The notes: generated by a model not told the origin, from the sequence alone. A stretch of DNA of 64,000 bases from Muribaculaceae bacterium (GCA_022484565.1 JAKVKZ010000002.1:29615-93614), one strand, 5' to 3'. Numbered from the stretch's first letter, positions 44,963-57,598 are shown. Numbers and translations: made by a program.

Positions 44963-46600
44963 ATGAGAAGAATATTAATTATATCGGCTTTGATGCTGAC
45001 TATGTGCATGGCAAGTGCGCGGGTGTTTACTTTCAATTCAAGTGATAAAAGATATTTCCAGAATGGGTGGTTCGGAAAGAAGATTGACGTATTTCTCGAC
45101 AAGAATGTAAGGACTACCGACACAGTGGTGATAAATCTGAAAAATGGTACATATCGCCCCGACACACTGCTTATTGTCAGATGCAACGTGATAATGAAAG
45201 GGGAGAGCATATCGAAAACAATTATAGAAGTGCCGAGCGACTTGAGGTTCGGTGATGACAATATCTTTGGCTTTGAAGGAAATCCTGGAAGATATATCAG
45301 TGTGACAGTGTGTAATTTGAGTGCCAACGTGACGAGACTCAAAAATGTGGGAAGCGGCAGGCATCTGTTTAAGTTCAAGTATGCCAAATCGGTTAGCTTC
45401 CATGGTGTGAACACAACGCTGAATAAATCAAAATGCACGAATCTTGACATGCGCCAATGTTCGAACATTGATGTGCATGATTGCTTGTTCACAAATTACA
45501 ACGATGAGGCGATAGAGGGTGGTTGCCTGTGGATAGAGGGCACAACGCATAACGTGAACATCTACAATAACACATTCAGAAAGCATGGTAATGATGAAGT
45601 GATAGCGGTGTTCAACCGTAACACGCCAATTGACGAAAAGCCTTTGATTGAGAAGAGAGGCATAAAGATATACGGCAACAAATTCTATTATGGAGAAGCA
45701 AATGAAATAGAACGTACAAACGATATGCTGATTTCGTGCATAACAAGCGATGATTACATACAATATTTGGGACAAAAGACGGCTGTGCATTATAAAATTA
45801 GTGATTTTGAGGTGAGTGACAATGACTTCTACATTAACGATTTGGTTAGACGATGCTTCTGGTTAGGTTTTAGGAACCATACTGAAGTGAATAGGTTTAA
45901 GATAACTGGCAATCGCTTTAATTATGGAGAATTTGCCTTTGCAGGGAAAGAGTATGTTAGCGATGTCTGCATCACCGATTCCACGCTAAACAAGAATGAA
46001 TTTGAGGTAAGCAACAATATATTCAAGAGCAACGACAAAATATGCATTAACGGGATGCACTCATGCCTGATGGTGAATGATGCGAAAGTGGATTTCAGCG
46101 GCAATCAACTGATTGCAAAATATGGGCTGACGCTGCTTCTTGCAGGACATGCCGGAGGCGCGGTGACGATGAACAGCAATATGTGCAGTAACCTGTACTA
46201 CCTGGGAAACGTATCGCAATGGAATGGAGTGGAATATTTGAAACTTACAGCCACTGGCAACAGTTTCAGCGGCAATACAAGAATATATTGCAACAAACTT
46301 AAAAAAGCTGATTTCGATTTCAGAAACAATACTTTCAACAGCGACAAGGTGGAATTTTTCCTGCAAAACTCTGCTGCCAACGGAAACCTTATATTTAAGG
46401 ACAATATAGTGAATGTGAACGCAAAGGCCGGATACGGTAAACTCTATGTGAGCTATGATGAAAAGCCTAAGTATTCATTTGGCAATGTTCAAGTCGAGAA
46501 TAACACATTCAATGTGAAGCAATCGGACCTTTTCAATTCGTTTCCAGCTGGAACTCGCGCTGTAGTCAGCGGAAATAAATATGAAGGAGCGATTGATTGA
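44963..46600 (+). CDS. Secreted right-handed parallel beta-helix protein
   Basis: 545 residues from the ATG at 44963, chosen because it opens a good signal peptide (MRRILIISALMLTMCMASA) and follows the promoter; an ATG at 44924 is in frame. The body shows repeated short strands with N/D/G turns, as in pectate-lyase-like folds: NVNIYNNTFRKHGNDEVIAV, GIKIYGNKFYYGE, FEVSDNDFYIND, FKITGNRFNYGEF, FEVSNNIFKSND, VQVENNTFNV. No catalytic motif can be named, so polysaccharide binding or lysis is only a possibility. Neither lipobox nor sorting tail is present. Confidence 0.75.
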   Translation: MRRILIISALMLTMCMASARVFTFNSSDKRYFQNGWFGKKIDVFLDKNVRTTDTVVINLKNGTYRPDTLLIVRCNVIMKGESISKTIIEVPSDLRFGDDNIFGFEGNPGRYISVTVCNLSANVTRLKNVGSGRHLFKFKYAKSVSFHGVNTTLNKSKCTNLDMRQCSNIDVHDCLFTNYNDEAIEGGCLWIEGTTHNVNIYNNTFRKHGNDEVIAVFNRNTPIDEKPLIEKRGIKIYGNKFYYGEANEIERTNDMLISCITSDDYIQYLGQKTAVHYKISDFEVSDNDFYINDLVRRCFWLGFRNHTEVNRFKITGNRFNYGEFAFAGKEYVSDVCITDSTLNKNEFEVSNNIFKSNDKICINGMHSCLMVNDAKVDFSGNQLIAKYGLTLLLAGHAGGAVTMNSNMCSNLYYLGNVSQWNGVEYLKLTATGNSFSGNTRIYCNKLKKADFDFRNNTFNSDKVEFFLQNSAANGNLIFKDNIVNVNAKAGYGKLYVSYDEKPKYSFGNVQVENNTFNVKQSDLFNSFPAGTRAVVSGNKYEGAID

Positions 46601-46682
46601 CAGAATTGGCATGAAAGGCAGTTTGGCATTATTGTTGAACTATAAAAATAAACGATTAACGAATCTTTAATAACAAAGGACT

Positions 46683-47102
46683 ATGAGGGCAATATTAAGT
46701 TATCAGGAGCTTGAGGAATATATCCTCAAAAAGTATGAAAGGAAAGTGAAGTTTGCTTATGTGAACGGGAATAGCGTGAAATTGACGGCAGTTGTGAAAA
46801 AAGTGGCTGGCATAGCATTGACCGCTTCTGCAAACATCACAGTGAATAGTGTGGAAGATGGAATAGTAAAGTTCAGTTACGATGGTGGAACTGCAATGAA
46901 CATGATGATAACCGGGGCATTGCTGTTCATGAAAGAAAAGCAACCTAAGACTGATGCATTCGACATCAGAACTGAGGATAGGCTTGCAATGCTGAATCTG
47001 AACATGATTGACCCGCTGCAGAAGGCTCTTGAAGTTGTGGATTTGAAGAATGTGATTTTCACACAGGATGAGATGGTGCTGAATATGGCATTTAAGGAAT
47101 AA
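46683..47102 (+). CDS. Small protein of unknown function
   Basis: 139 residues, not recognised. No signal peptide and no membrane helix. It begins MRAILSYQELEEYILKKY and contains beta-strand pairs (VKFAYVNGNSVKLTAVVKKVAG, ASANITVNSVEDGIVKFSYDGG) that fit a small alpha/beta or beta-sandwich domain, followed by an amphipathic helix (MNMMITGALLFMKEK) and a strand near the C terminus. It follows the beta-helix gene by 82 nt without a clear promoter and could be cotranscribed. It ends before a bidirectional terminator facing rpoC. Real gene by length and context; function cannot be stated. Confidence 0.6.
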   Translation: MRAILSYQELEEYILKKYERKVKFAYVNGNSVKLTAVVKKVAGIALTASANITVNSVEDGIVKFSYDGGTAMNMMITGALLFMKEKQPKTDAFDIRTEDRLAMLNLNMIDPLQKALEVVDLKNVIFTQDEMVLNMAFKE

Positions 47103-47129
47103 CGACAACCATCAAATGATAGAAATAGG

Positions 47130-47162
47130 AGAGCCGTCTTGCATGAAGCAGGGCGGCTCTCT
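47130..47162. terminator. Bidirectional terminator between the 46683 gene and rpoC
   Basis: Inverted repeat GAGAGCCGTCTTGC / GCAGGGCGGCTCTC (47130-47143 and 47149-47162), two mismatches, 5-nt loop, 28 nt after both stop codons. T-rich on either side, though without a long T run. Confidence 0.75.
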
Positions 47163-47189
47163 CGTTATCTGTGTAATTGAATGGATGCG

Positions 47190-50100
47190 TTATTTTTCAA
47201 CGCTTTCTTCAACTTCTTCATCATCAGTAATGCGGTTGAAAGTATCAGGATTGAAATTATCCTTGCTTCCGACGATTATGCGTTCGTATTCGCGCAGACC
47301 TGTACCGGCAGGAATCAAGTGACCGCAAATGACGTTCTCTTTCATGCCTTCAAGTCCATCAACCTTGCCATTGATGGCAGCCTCATTGAGCACCTTGGTG
47401 GTCTCCTGGAATGAAGCAGCTGACATGAAGCTTGAAGTCTGGAGTGCAGCCTTGGTGATACCTTGCAGAATCTGCTCGGAAGTGGCAGGAACGGCATCGC
47501 GTACCTGTACAATCTTCTGGTCGCGGCGTTTCAGCATGGAATTTTCATCGCGGAGCTTGCGTGCCGTGATAATCTGACCTTTCTGAAGGTTGAGGCTATC
47601 GCCTGCATCGGTGATGACCTTCTTGCCCCAAATACGGTCGTTCTCATCCATGAATTCGCGCTTATCAACAATCTGCTGCTCAAGGAAGCGGGTGTCGCCC
47701 GGATCGACGATGTTAACCTTGCGCATCATCTGACGGACAATAACTTCAAAGTGCTTATCGTTGATTTTAACGCCCTGCAGACGGTAAACGTCCTGAACTT
47801 CGTTGACGATGTAATCCTGAACTGCTGTCGGGCCTTTGATGTTGAGGATGTCGCTTGGAGTGATGGCACCGTCGGAAAGCGGCGTGCCGGCACGTACATA
47901 ATCGTTCTCCTGAACAAGAATCTGCTTGGATAGCGGAACAAGATATTTCTTGACTTCACCAATCTTGGATGTTACCGATATTTCACGGTTACCACGCTTG
48001 ATTTTGCCGAAGTTTACTTCACCGTCGATTTCACTGACGATTGCTGGGTTCGATGGGTTGCGGGCCTCGAAGAGTTCCGTGACACGTGGAAGACCACCGG
48101 TGATATCACCGGCATTGCCAGCAGCACGCGGAATCTTCACGAATACCAAGCCAGGCTTAACTTCGCTGCCGTCGTCGAGCATAAGATGCGCGTTGACAGG
48201 GATTGAATAAGTCTTGACGAGTTGCCCGTTCTTATCGAGAATTTGAGCCTCAGGCACTTTAGTGTGGTCCTTCGATTCAGTGATAATCTTTTCACGCAGT
48301 CCGGAGTTCTCATCAGCTTCCTCACGATAGGTAACGCCTTCGATGAGGTTGACATAATTGATTTTACCTGCAACTTCGGAAACTATGACTGCATTGAATG
48401 GGTCCCATTCGCAAATCACATCGCCCTTCTTTACTGTGTCGCCATTATGCTTGAACAGTTTGGAACCGTAAACGATGTTGGCGTTGGTGAGAACCATCTT
48501 GGTGGTAGGCTCGATAATACGCATTTCTGCCATACGGCCTACGACAACCTGATAAGCACTTCCCTTTTCATCAGTAGCATCAACAGTGTGAAGCTCCTCG
48601 ATGACAAGAGTACCATCGTAACGTGAAGTAATGTTTGACACGGCTGCGATGTTGGATGCAACACCACCGACGTGGAATGTACGAAGAGTAAGCTGTGTAC
48701 CAGGCTCGCCGATTGACTGTGCAGCAATAACGCCGACGGCCTCGCCTTTCTGGACCATGCGGTTGGTGGCAAGGTTACGTCCGTAGCACTTGGCACAAAC
48801 GCCTTTCTTGGCTTCGCAGGTGAGCACTGAACGTATTTCTACTGACTCGATAGGGGAGTCGTTGATTCGCTGAGCAGCGTCATCGGTGATTTCCTCACCG
48901 CTCTTGACGATAAGTTCACCTGAAATCGGGTCAACCACATCATGCACTGAAACACGTCCAAGAATACGTTCGCCAAGAGTGGCAACGACATCCTCATTGT
49001 TCTTAACCTCGGTGCAGACAAGTCCGCGGAGTGTACCGCAGTCCTCCTCAGTAATGATGACATCGTGAGCGACATCAACAAGACGACGGGTAAGATAACC
49101 TGCATCGGCAGTCTTCAATGCTGTGTCGGCAAGACCCTTACGGGCACCGTGAGTGGAAATGAAGTATTCCAACACCGAAAGACCCTCCTTGAAGTTCGCA
49201 AGAATAGGGTTCTCGATGATTTGGCCGCCTTCGGCACCGCTCTTCTGAGGCTTGGCCATCAGTCCACGCATACCGCAGAGCTGACGAATCTGGTCCTTAG
49301 AACCACGGGCACCTGAGTCAAGCATCATATAGATGGAGTTGAATCCCTGATTGTCGGAGGCAATCTGTTTCATCAGAGTGTCGGTCAATCGGCTGTTGAC
49401 GTGTGTCCAAATATCAATAATCTGGTTGTAACGTTCATTATTGGTGATGAAGCCCATGCTGTAGTTGTTCATCACTTCCTCAACCTGGTCGTAACCTTCC
49501 TGAACCAAAGCGTCCTTTTCTGGTGGAATGAGCACTTCGGCAAGGTTGAACGAAAGGCCGCCCTTGAACGCCATGTAATAACCTAAGTTCTTGATGTCGT
49601 CGAGGAACTGCGCTGAACGCGGAATACCGCATTTCTTAATTACCTTACCGATAATGGTACGCAGTGACTTTTTGGAAATGATTTCGTTGACGTAGCCAAT
49701 TTCTTTAGGTACATATTGGTTGAAGAGCACACGACCTACGGAAGTGTTGTCCTTCAGCACCTTAATTGGATTGCCGTTTTCGTCAATGTCATCAACCACA
49801 ACGGAGACGATGGCATGCAGTGTGCATTTGCCTTCGTTGTAAGCTATTTGTGCCTCTTCAGGTCCGTAGAATTTCAATCCTTGGCCTTTGTCATCCTTGC
49901 GGAGCTTGGTGATATAGTAAAGACCAAGAACCATATCCTGTGAAGGCACTGTGATAGGTGCGCCGTTGGCAGGATTAAGAATGTTGTGTGAGCCAAGCAT
50001 AAGAATTTGGGCCTCAGCGATAGCTTCGTTGCCGAGTGGAAGGTGGACTGCCATCTGGTCACCATCGAAGTCGGCGTTGAATGCCGTACAAGCGAGCGGG

Positions 50101-51479
50101 TGGAGCTGAATGGCCATACCTTCAATCATCTTAGGCTGGAATGCCTGGATGCCAAGTCGGTGAAGTGTAGGGGCACGGTTGAGAAGAACTGGATGTCCTT
50201 TCATTACATATTCAAGGATGTCCCAAACGACTGGTTCCTTGCGGTCAACAATCTTCTTTGCGCTCTTCACCGTCTTGACGATGCCGCGCTCAATAAGTTT
50301 GCGGATAATGAAAGGCTTATAAAGTTCGGCTGCCATATATTTTGGCAGGCCACATTCGTGCATTTTAAGTTCAGGGCCGACAACGATGACTGAACGGGCA
50401 GAGTAGTCAACACGTTTACCGAGCAGATTCTGACGGAAACGTCCCTGCTTGCCTTTCAAACTGTCGGAAAGTGACTTCAACGGACGGTTCGACTCGCTCT
50501 TCACAGCGCTTGATTTGCGCGAGTTGTCGAGGAGTGAATCCACGGCTTCCTGAAGCATACGTTTCTCGTTGCGGAGAATCACTTCAGGCGCCTTGATTTC
50601 GATGAGGCGTTTCAGACGGTTGTTGCGGATGATTACACGACGGTAAAGGTCGTTGAGGTCACTTGTGGCGAAACGTCCGCCATCGAGCGGAACGAGAGGG
50701 CGCAATTCCGGTGGAATCACCGGAATGACCTTGAGAATCATCCATTCAGGTTTGTTGCGGTTGCGTGAAGCGCGGAACGACTCAACCACCTGAAGGCGCT
50801 TGAGTGCTTCGGTCTTACGCTGCTGTGAGCCGCTTGTGTGAGCGGTGTCGCGGAGTTCATACGACAGTTTGTCGAGGTCAAGTTCGATGAGAAGGTCATA
50901 AATAGCCTCGGCACCCATCTTGGCGATGAACTTATTAGGGTCGGAGTCCTCCAGCATGGAGTTCTCCTTAGGAAGCTTTTCTGCGATTTCGAGGTATTCA
51001 TCTTCGCTGAGGAGGTCGTATTTCTCGTGCCCCTCAACATTACCCGGTTGGATAATGATGTAACGCTCATAATAAATCACAGAGTCAAGTTTCTTTGAAG
51101 GAAGTCCGAGCAAATAACCTATTTTATTAGGCAAAGAACGGAAATACCAGATATGGGCAACAGGAACGACAAGCTGAATGTGTCCGGAACGTTCACGGCG
51201 CACTTTTTTCTCGGTGACTTCAACACCGCAACGGTCGCAGACAATGCCCTTGTAACGAATCCGCTTGTACTTGCCGCAATGGCACTCATAATCCTTGACC
51301 GGGCCGAATATGCGTTCGCAGAAAAGGCCGTCGCGTTCAGGCTTGTAAGTGCGGTAGTTGATAGTTTCCGGTTTCAAGACTTCACCGTAGGAGTGCTCGA
51401 GAATTTCGTCGGGCGACGCAAGACCGATGGAAATCTTGGAGAAACTGGTTTGCTTGTTGTTATCTTTTCTAAAAGCCAT
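47190..51479 (-). CDS. rpoC: DNA-directed RNA polymerase subunit beta'
   Basis: 1429-residue largest subunit of RNA polymerase. An N-terminal zinc site ([19 protein letters not shown], about 66-90), the active-centre magnesium motif NADFDGD near 466, bridge/trigger helix region, and a second cysteine cluster ([16 protein letters not shown], about 890) are visible. The C terminus is acidic ([12 protein letters not shown]). It is the last gene of the secE-nusG-rplKAJL-rpoBC block, 30 nt after rpoB. Ordinary for Bacteroidetes. Confidence 0.99.
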   Translation of the reverse strand: MAFRKDNNKQTSFSKISIGLASPDEILEHSYGEVLKPETINYRTYKPERDGLFCERIFGPVKDYECHCGKYKRIRYKGIVCDRCGVEVTEKKVRRERSGHIQLVVPVAHIWYFRSLPNKIGYLLGLPSKKLDSVIYYERYIIIQPGNVEGHEKYDLLSEDEYLEIAEKLPKENSMLEDSDPNKFIAKMGAEAIYDLLIELDLDKLSYELRDTAHTSGSQQRKTEALKRLQVVESFRASRNRNKPEWMILKVIPVIPPELRPLVPLDGGRFATSDLNDLYRRVIIRNNRLKRLIEIKAPEVILRNEKRMLQEAVDSLLDNSRKSSAVKSESNRPLKSLSDSLKGKQGRFRQNLLGKRVDYSARSVIVVGPELKMHECGLPKYMAAELYKPFIIRKLIERGIVKTVKSAKKIVDRKEPVVWDILEYVMKGHPVLLNRAPTLHRLGIQAFQPKMIEGMAIQLHPLACTAFNADFDGDQMAVHLPLGNEAIAEAQILMLGSHNILNPANGAPITVPSQDMVLGLYYITKLRKDDKGQGLKFYGPEEAQIAYNEGKCTLHAIVSVVVDDIDENGNPIKVLKDNTSVGRVLFNQYVPKEIGYVNEIISKKSLRTIIGKVIKKCGIPRSAQFLDDIKNLGYYMAFKGGLSFNLAEVLIPPEKDALVQEGYDQVEEVMNNYSMGFITNNERYNQIIDIWTHVNSRLTDTLMKQIASDNQGFNSIYMMLDSGARGSKDQIRQLCGMRGLMAKPQKSGAEGGQIIENPILANFKEGLSVLEYFISTHGARKGLADTALKTADAGYLTRRLVDVAHDVIITEEDCGTLRGLVCTEVKNNEDVVATLGERILGRVSVHDVVDPISGELIVKSGEEITDDAAQRINDSPIESVEIRSVLTCEAKKGVCAKCYGRNLATNRMVQKGEAVGVIAAQSIGEPGTQLTLRTFHVGGVASNIAAVSNITSRYDGTLVIEELHTVDATDEKGSAYQVVVGRMAEMRIIEPTTKMVLTNANIVYGSKLFKHNGDTVKKGDVICEWDPFNAVIVSEVAGKINYVNLIEGVTYREEADENSGLREKIITESKDHTKVPEAQILDKNGQLVKTYSIPVNAHLMLDDGSEVKPGLVFVKIPRAAGNAGDITGGLPRVTELFEARNPSNPAIVSEIDGEVNFGKIKRGNREISVTSKIGEVKKYLVPLSKQILVQENDYVRAGTPLSDGAITPSDILNIKGPTAVQDYIVNEVQDVYRLQGVKINDKHFEVIVRQMMRKVNIVDPGDTRFLEQQIVDKREFMDENDRIWGKKVITDAGDSLNLQKGQIITARKLRDENSMLKRRDQKIVQVRDAVPATSEQILQGITKAALQTSSFMSAASFQETTKVLNEAAINGKVDGLEGMKENVICGHLIPAGTGLREYERIIVGSKDNFNPDTFNRITDDEEVEESVEK

Positions 51480-51509
51480 ATTAAATTATCCTTTTATAAA
51501 GAGTTGTTT

Positions 51510-54500
51510 TTATTCTAAGTTGATGCTGAGACCGAGACCACGAAGCTCGTGAAGGAGCACGTTGAGCGACTCGGGAATGCCTGGAGTAGGCATTGAATCA
51601 CCTTTGACGATGGCTTCGTAGGCTTTGCTGCGGCCAACGACGTCGTCACTCTTGATGGTGAGGATTTCCTGAAGCACATGCGAAGCGCCGAACGCCTCAA
51701 GTGCCCAAACCTCCATTTCGCCGAAGCGCTGACCACCAAACTGAGCTTTACCTCCAAGAGGCTGCTGAGTGATGAGGGAGTACGGGCCGATGCTGCGTGC
51801 GTGCATCTTATCTTCGACCATGTGGCCGAGTTTAAGCATATATGTCACGCCGACAGTTGCCATCTGGTCGAAACGCTCGCCTGTACCGCCATCGTAGAGC
51901 CAAGTCTTGCCGTTGCGCGGTAGGCCTGCCTTGTCGGTCCATTCGTTGAGCTGGTCCATGCTTGCGCCATCGAAAATAGGAGTGGCGAATTTCACATCGA
52001 GCACCTTGCCGGCCCATCCGAGCACAGCTTCGAAAATCTGTCCGAGGTTCATACGGGAAGGCACACCCATAGGGTTGAGAACAATGTCAACCGGAGTGCC
52101 ATCGGCGAGGAACGGCATGTCCTCCTGACGGACAACGCGGGAAACAATACCCTTGTTGCCGTGGCGGCCTGCCATCTTATCACCGACGCCAATCTTACGC
52201 TTTTTAGCGACGTAAACTTTGGCAATCTGCATGATGCCTGAAGGAAGCTCATCGCCGATGGAAATGTCGAACTTCTTACGGCGTGCTTCAGCATCGTATT
52301 CCTTGAACTTGCGCAGATAATTCATCACGCAAGCGCGTATAAGGTCATTCTTGTGAGTGTCGCTTGTCCATTTGCTCAGATTCACTGTCTCGTACTCAAT
52401 GTTGCTGAGTACTTCAGGTGTGAACTTGGTGCCTTTGGCTACAACCTCAGTACCGATGAAATCCTTGATGCCCTGTGAAGTTTTGCCTTCGGTGAGAACT
52501 GTTAGCTTCTCAATGAGTTTGGCTTTCAATTCATCCTTCAGTGCATCGTATTCCTCATCAATCTTTGGAAGCTGGGCATTAGCTGCCTTGCCTCTCTTCT
52601 TCTTTGCAGCGCGTGCAAAGAGGTTTGTGGCAATGATAACTCCCTTGAGGGAAGGTGAAGCCTTGAGTGAAGCGTCCTTTACATCGCCGGCTTTATCGCC
52701 GAAGATGGCGCGGAGGAGTTTCTCCTCAGGCGTCGGGTCGGATTCACCTTTAGGTGTGATTTTACCGATAAGGATATCGCCAGGAACGACGTGTGCGCCG
52801 ACACGGATAATGCCGCGTTCGTCAAGGTCCTTGGTAGCATCCTCGCTTACGTTAGGAATATCGGAAGTGAGTTCCTCAAGTCCGCGTTTTGTTTCACGCA
52901 CTTCAAGGTCGTATTCGTCAACGTGCACTGAAGTGAGAATATCCTCGCGGACCATGCGCTCGTTGAGCACAATTGCATCCTCATAGTTGTAACCTTTCCA
53001 AGGAATGTATGCAACTTTGAGGTTGCGTCCAAGGGCGAGTTCACCATTTTCAGTGGAATAACCTTCAGTAAGTATATCGCCTTTTTCCACTCTCTGACCC
53101 TTGTCGCAGATAGGGCGGAGGTCGATAGTGGTGCTTTGGTTCGTTTTGCGGAACTTAGGCAGTCTGTATTCTTTTAATGAATCCTCGAAATTCACGAATT
53201 CCTCTTCCTCGGTGCGGTCGTAGCGGATGCGGATTACATCGGCATCTACATATTCAACCACTCCGGCACCTTCAGCCTGAATCTGAGTGCGTGAGTCGTA
53301 GGCAAGACGCTGCTCGATGCCTGTACCCACAATAGGAGCCTCAGAGCGGAGAAGCGGAACTGCCTGGCGCATCATGTTCGATCCCATCAGCGCACGGTTG
53401 GCATCATCGTGCTCAAGGAACGGAATCATCGTTGCGGCGATAGAGGCAATCTGCACTGGAGATACGTCCATGAGCTGCACCTCTTCCGGCGGAACGACTG
53501 GGAAGTCGGCGTCGAGACGTGATTTCACCTTGTCGCGGATGAATGTGCCGTCGTCGTTGAGTGGCGCATTACCTTGGGCGATAATCTTGCCTTCCTCGCC
53601 TTCAGCGGTGAGGTAAACAATGTCGTCGTTGTTGAGGTCAACTTTTGAGTTGGCGACTTTGCGGTAAGGGGTCTCGATGAATCCGAGATTATTGATTTTT
53701 GCATAGACGCAGAGCGATGAGATAAGGCCGATGTTAGGACCTTCAGGAGTCTCAATAGGGCAAAGGCGTCCATAATGGGTGTAGTGCACATCACGCACCT
53801 CGAAGCCTGCGCGCTCACGCGACAGACCGCCAGGGCCGAGGGCCGACATACGGCGCTTGTGGGTTAGTTCGGCAAGCGGGTTGGTCTGGTCCATGAATTG
53901 TGAAAGTGCATTCGTGCCGAAGAAAGTGTTGATGACCGACGAAATCGTCTTGGCATTAATCAAGTCGATAGGGGTGAACACTTCGTTGTCGCGCACGTTC
54001 ATACGTTCGCGAATGGTGCGTGACATACGTGTCAAGCCCACTCCGAACTGGTTGTAGAGCTGTTCGCCTACGGTGCGTACGCGTCGGTTGCTCAAGTGGT
54101 CGATGTCGTCAACATCCGACTTTGAGTTGATAAGCTCAATGAGGTATTTGATGATGGCGATAATGTCTTCTTTTGTAAGCACCTTGACATCCATAGAGGT
54201 GTCGAGGCCTAACTTCTTGTTGATGCGGAAACGCCCCACGTCGCCAAGGTCGTAACGCTTCTCTGAGAAGAAAAGGTTGGTGATGACTTCGCGTGCGCTT
54301 GCGTCATCCGGTGGCTCGGTGTTGCGCAACTGGCGATAGATGTAGCGGATTGCGTCCTTCTCGCTGTTGCACTGGTCCTTGACAAGAGTATTAAAAATGA
54401 TGGCGTAGTCGCTGGTGTTCACATCCTCCTTGTGAAGCAGGATGGTCTGCACGCCTGAATCGATGATGTCCTGGATGTTCTCCTCGGCAATCACCGTCTC

Positions 54501-55319
54501 ACGGTCGAGTACCACGTCGTTACGTTCGATTGACACAACTTCGCCAGTGTCCTCATCGGCGAAATCCTCAATCCACGATTTCAGCACGCGGGCTGCAAGT
54601 TTGCGGCCAACGGCTTTTTTAAGATTGGTTTTAGTTACTTTGAGTTCTTCAGCAAGGCCGAAAGTTTCAATGATGTCCTTATCGCTTTCGAGACCGATAG
54701 AACGCAGCAATGTGGTGACCGGCAATTTCTTCTTGCGGTCGATGTATGCGTACATCACATTGTTGATGTCGGTGGCAAATTCAATCCACGAACCGCGGAA
54801 AGGAATGATACGCGCCGAATAGAGCTTCGTTCCGTTGGCGTGGGTGCTTTGTCCGAAGAACACACCCGGTGAACGGTGAAGCTGTGACACGACGACGCGT
54901 TCGGCTCCGTTGATTACGAATGTGCCTTTTTCGGTCATATACGGGATAGGGCCGAGGTACACATCCTGAATCACTGTGTCGAAATCCTCGTGGTCGGGGT
55001 CAGTGCAATAAAGTTTCAGCTTTGCTTTTAAAGGTACACTATATGTGAGGCCACGCTCAAGACATTCCTCTATGGAATAACGGGGCGGGTCAATATAGTA
55101 ATCGAGGAATTCAAGGACAAAATTATTACGGGTGTCGGCGATAGGAAAATTCTCCGCGAACACCTTGTAGAGTCCCTCGTTTTTTCTTTTTTCAGTAGGA
55201 GTATCTAATTGCAGAAAGTCTCTGAAAGACTGTAATTGCACGTCTAAGAAATCCGGATATGGCATCGGATTCTTGACCCGTGCAAAATTGATTCGTTTTT
55301 GTTTTGAAGAAACTGACAT
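51510..55319 (-). CDS. rpoB: DNA-directed RNA polymerase subunit beta
   Basis: 1269-residue second-largest subunit, start [15 protein letters not shown]. Recognisable blocks include the rifampicin pocket ([47 protein letters not shown] around 480-525), [12 protein letters not shown], and the C-terminal clamp ([24 protein letters not shown]). Wild-type-looking Asp/His/Ser positions in the rifampicin cluster suggest no obvious resistance. It is separated from rplL by 107 nt holding two hairpins, one of them a terminator-like attenuator. Confidence 0.99.
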   Translation of the reverse strand: MSVSSKQKRINFARVKNPMPYPDFLDVQLQSFRDFLQLDTPTEKRKNEGLYKVFAENFPIADTRNNFVLEFLDYYIDPPRYSIEECLERGLTYSVPLKAKLKLYCTDPDHEDFDTVIQDVYLGPIPYMTEKGTFVINGAERVVVSQLHRSPGVFFGQSTHANGTKLYSARIIPFRGSWIEFATDINNVMYAYIDRKKKLPVTTLLRSIGLESDKDIIETFGLAEELKVTKTNLKKAVGRKLAARVLKSWIEDFADEDTGEVVSIERNDVVLDRETVIAEENIQDIIDSGVQTILLHKEDVNTSDYAIIFNTLVKDQCNSEKDAIRYIYRQLRNTEPPDDASAREVITNLFFSEKRYDLGDVGRFRINKKLGLDTSMDVKVLTKEDIIAIIKYLIELINSKSDVDDIDHLSNRRVRTVGEQLYNQFGVGLTRMSRTIRERMNVRDNEVFTPIDLINAKTISSVINTFFGTNALSQFMDQTNPLAELTHKRRMSALGPGGLSRERAGFEVRDVHYTHYGRLCPIETPEGPNIGLISSLCVYAKINNLGFIETPYRKVANSKVDLNNDDIVYLTAEGEEGKIIAQGNAPLNDDGTFIRDKVKSRLDADFPVVPPEEVQLMDVSPVQIASIAATMIPFLEHDDANRALMGSNMMRQAVPLLRSEAPIVGTGIEQRLAYDSRTQIQAEGAGVVEYVDADVIRIRYDRTEEEEFVNFEDSLKEYRLPKFRKTNQSTTIDLRPICDKGQRVEKGDILTEGYSTENGELALGRNLKVAYIPWKGYNYEDAIVLNERMVREDILTSVHVDEYDLEVRETKRGLEELTSDIPNVSEDATKDLDERGIIRVGAHVVPGDILIGKITPKGESDPTPEEKLLRAIFGDKAGDVKDASLKASPSLKGVIIATNLFARAAKKKRGKAANAQLPKIDEEYDALKDELKAKLIEKLTVLTEGKTSQGIKDFIGTEVVAKGTKFTPEVLSNIEYETVNLSKWTSDTHKNDLIRACVMNYLRKFKEYDAEARRKKFDISIGDELPSGIMQIAKVYVAKKRKIGVGDKMAGRHGNKGIVSRVVRQEDMPFLADGTPVDIVLNPMGVPSRMNLGQIFEAVLGWAGKVLDVKFATPIFDGASMDQLNEWTDKAGLPRNGKTWLYDGGTGERFDQMATVGVTYMLKLGHMVEDKMHARSIGPYSLITQQPLGGKAQFGGQRFGEMEVWALEAFGASHVLQEILTIKSDDVVGRSKAYEAIVKGDSMPTPGIPESLNVLLHELRGLGLSINLE

Positions 55320-55361
55320 TGAAAAATAAATTAAATGAACTTGAACTCAAAATACAAATAG

Positions 55362-55425
55362 CACAAAAAGGTTAAGAATCGACATGATAGGGGATTCTTA
55401 ACCTAATTACCTGAGGACAGGTAAT
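55362..55425 (-). terminator. rplL-rpoB attenuator: two hairpins
   Basis: Minus strand after the rplL stop: first a perfect 8-bp hairpin ATTACCTG / CAGGTAAT with a 4-nt loop (55406-55425), then a 12-bp perfect stem AGGTTAAGAATC / GATTCTTAACCT (55369-55380, 55393-55404) followed by TTTTTG. The second is a partial intrinsic terminator that should reduce rpoBC transcription relative to rplJL. Confidence 0.8.
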
Positions 55426-55426
55426 A

Positions 55427-55807
55427 TTATTTAAGTTCAACTTCAGCGCCAGCGTCTTCAAGCTGTTTCTTAAGACCCTCGGCCTCAGCCTTAGCTAAAC
55501 CTTCTTTAACTGCCTTAGGAGCACTGTCAACTAATTCCTTAGCTTCTTTCAAGCCAAGACCTGTCAATTCCTTAACGAGTTTCACAACAGCGAGCTTGCT
55601 TGTGCCAGCAGCTTTGAGCACTACGTCGAAAGTTGACTTTTCTTCAGCAGCAGCACCATCGGCTGCAGCGGCAGGACCAGCGGCAACTGCAACAGCTGCG
55701 GCAGCAGGTTCAATACCATATTCGTCCTTTAAAATTTGAGCAAGTTCGTTTACTTCCTTAACTGAGAGGTTAACTAATTGTTCTGCAAAAGCTTTTAAAT
55801 CTGCCAT
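55427..55807 (-). CDS. rplL: 50S ribosomal protein bL12 (L7/L12)
   Basis: 126-residue stalk protein: N-terminal dimerisation helices, an Ala/Gly-rich hinge (about 35-55), and the factor-binding C-terminal domain starting [17 protein letters not shown] with [14 protein letters not shown]. It binds L10 and recruits translation factors. It starts 32 nt after rplJ. Ordinary. Confidence 0.98.
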   Translation of the reverse strand: MADLKAFAEQLVNLSVKEVNELAQILKDEYGIEPAAAAVAVAAGPAAAADGAAAEEKSTFDVVLKAAGTSKLAVVKLVKELTGLGLKEAKELVDSAPKAVKEGLAKAEAEGLKKQLEDAGAEVELK

Positions 55808-55839
55808 TTTTGTATGATTTAATTTGTTTGTTTTTTATT

Positions 55840-56364
55840 TTATTGTTCTTTTTTTGATAGAGTTTCAAGAATACCATGCAACTTGTTGCCTGAAGACTGG
55901 AGAGCGGAAACAACGTTCTTGGCCGGAGATTGCAGAAGTGCGATAACTTCGGCGATAAGTTCGTTCTTGCTCTTGAGGCTTGACAGGAAGTCGAGCTGTT
56001 CGGCACCCATGTAAACACTTTCCTCAACCAAAGCTGCCTTCAGTACAGGAAGCTTGTCGCCTTTCTTGACGAATTTCTTGAGGAGCTTTGCGGGAGCATT
56101 ACCGGTGTTGCAGAGCATCAGTGAGGTTGCACCCTTCAAAGCTGGGTAGAGACCGGAATAGTCAACGTCGGAAGCATCCATTGCCTTTTTCAGCAATGTG
56201 TTCTTGCAGACGAGCAATTTGATGTCGGATTTGAAACATGCACGACGGAAATCGCTGGTCTTTTCAGCGTCCATTCCAGTGGTTTCGGCGAGGTATACGC
56301 AGGTGTACTGCTTAAGGGTTTCGCCGATACTAACGATTATTTTGTCTTTATCTTCCTTTCTCAT
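55840..56364 (-). CDS. rplJ: 50S ribosomal protein uL10
   Basis: 174 residues, start MRKEDKDKIIVSIG. N-terminal rRNA-binding domain with YVYLAETTGM-like segment and KSDIKLLVCKNTLLKKAM; the C-terminal helix that docks L12 dimers follows. Only 13 nt separate it from rplA, so there is no room for a long leader of the E. coli L10-regulatory kind. Confidence 0.97.
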   Translation of the reverse strand: MRKEDKDKIIVSIGETLKQYTCVYLAETTGMDAEKTSDFRRACFKSDIKLLVCKNTLLKKAMDASDVDYSGLYPALKGATSLMLCNTGNAPAKLLKKFVKKGDKLPVLKAALVEESVYMGAEQLDFLSSLKSKNELIAEVIALLQSPAKNVVSALQSSGNKLHGILETLSKKEQ

Positions 56365-56377
56365 TTTGCTTAATCAT

Positions 56378-57079
56378 TTAATTTTCATCAACGGCTTTAG
56401 CGTCGATTTTTATTCCTTCGCTCATAGTACTTGAAAGATAAACACTCTTCATGTAAGTACCTTTAGCGGTAGCAGGTCTCAGTTTCTCGATAGTGTCGAG
56501 GAATGCGCGGGCATTCTCGGCTATCTGTTCAGCTGAGAAAGACATTTTACCGATAGAGGTGTGAACAATGCCGCCTTTGTCAACTTTGAAGTCGATTTTT
56601 CCTTGTTTTACTTCCTTGACTGCCTTACCGACATCTTGGGTGACAGTGCCGCTCTTTGGGTTTGGCATCAAGTGACGCGGTCCGAGGATACGGCCCAGAG
56701 CACCGATTTTACCCATCATAGCAGGCAGAGTGATGATTACATCAACGTCTGTCCAGCCACCTTTGATTTTTTCGATATATTCGTCAAGACCGACATAGTC
56801 AGCACCTGCCTCTTTGGCAGCTGCGACATCGGCTTCGGCATTGCAGAGACACAGTACGCGAACCACTTTTCCAGTTCCGTGAGGAAGTGAAACAGTGCCG
56901 CGAACCATTTGGTTTGCCTTGCGGGGATCAACGCCAAGACGCACGTCGATATCGACCGAAGCGTCAAACTTCGTGAAGGTGATTTCCTTCAGCAGCTTGG
57001 ATGCCTCAGCAATAGAATACGATTTCCCGGCTTCAATCTTCCCGTTGGTCAACTTCTGATTCTTAGTTAGTTTACTCAT
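56378..57079 (-). CDS. rplA: 50S ribosomal protein uL1
   Basis: 233-residue L1-stalk protein with conserved [15 protein letters not shown] and the [15 protein letters not shown] block near 125-142 and [10 protein letters not shown] near the end. In many bacteria L1 also represses its own mRNA. It follows rplK by 12 nt. Confidence 0.98.
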   Translation of the reverse strand: MSKLTKNQKLTNGKIEAGKSYSIAEASKLLKEITFTKFDASVDIDVRLGVDPRKANQMVRGTVSLPHGTGKVVRVLCLCNAEADVAAAKEAGADYVGLDEYIEKIKGGWTDVDVIITLPAMMGKIGALGRILGPRHLMPNPKSGTVTQDVGKAVKEVKQGKIDFKVDKGGIVHTSIGKMSFSAEQIAENARAFLDTIEKLRPATAKGTYMKSVYLSSTMSEGIKIDAKAVDEN

Positions 57080-57091
57080 GTCAATTGAAGT

Positions 57092-57535
57092 TTAAATGTT
57101 CTCAGGAAATGCGCCCTTAACAGTGATACCCATGCTTCTAGCGGTACCAGCAACCATTCTCATAGCTGATGCTACGGTGAAACAGTTCAAGTCAGGCATC
57201 TTGTCTTCCGCAATCTTTTTAACGTCGTCCCATGTGATTTCAGCCACCTTTGTGCGGTTAGGCTCAGCGGAGCCGCTCTTCACCTTGCTTGCAGCAAGAA
57301 TCTGTACGGCTGCCGGTGGTGTCTTAACCACGAAGTCAAAGCTCTTGTCGGTGTAGTAAGAGATTACTACTGGCAGAACTTTGCCGGCTTTGTCTTGGGT
57401 ACGGGCGTTGAATTGCTTGCAAAAATCCATGATGTTTATACCCTTAGAACCGAGTGCCGGTCCTACTGGTGGTGAAGGATTTGCCGCTCCACCTTTAATC
57501 TGCAATTTGATCTGTCCAGCAATTTCTTTAGCCAT
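57092..57535 (-). CDS. rplK: 50S ribosomal protein uL11
   Basis: 147 residues, [29 protein letters not shown] start, with the proline-rich thiostrepton-site region and the C-terminal rRNA-binding domain ending [12 protein letters not shown]. It binds the GTPase-associated centre of 23S rRNA. 63 nt after nusG. Confidence 0.98.
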   Translation of the reverse strand: MAKEIAGQIKLQIKGGAANPSPPVGPALGSKGINIMDFCKQFNARTQDKAGKVLPVVISYYTDKSFDFVVKTPPAAVQILAASKVKSGSAEPNRTKVAEITWDDVKKIAEDKMPDLNCFTVASAMRMVAGTARSMGITVKGAFPENI

Positions 57536-57598
57536 TTCTTTTCTGTTTTGATAATTTAATTAGCTGGGGATGCGCAACAGTGCGTAACCGCTCTTGTG

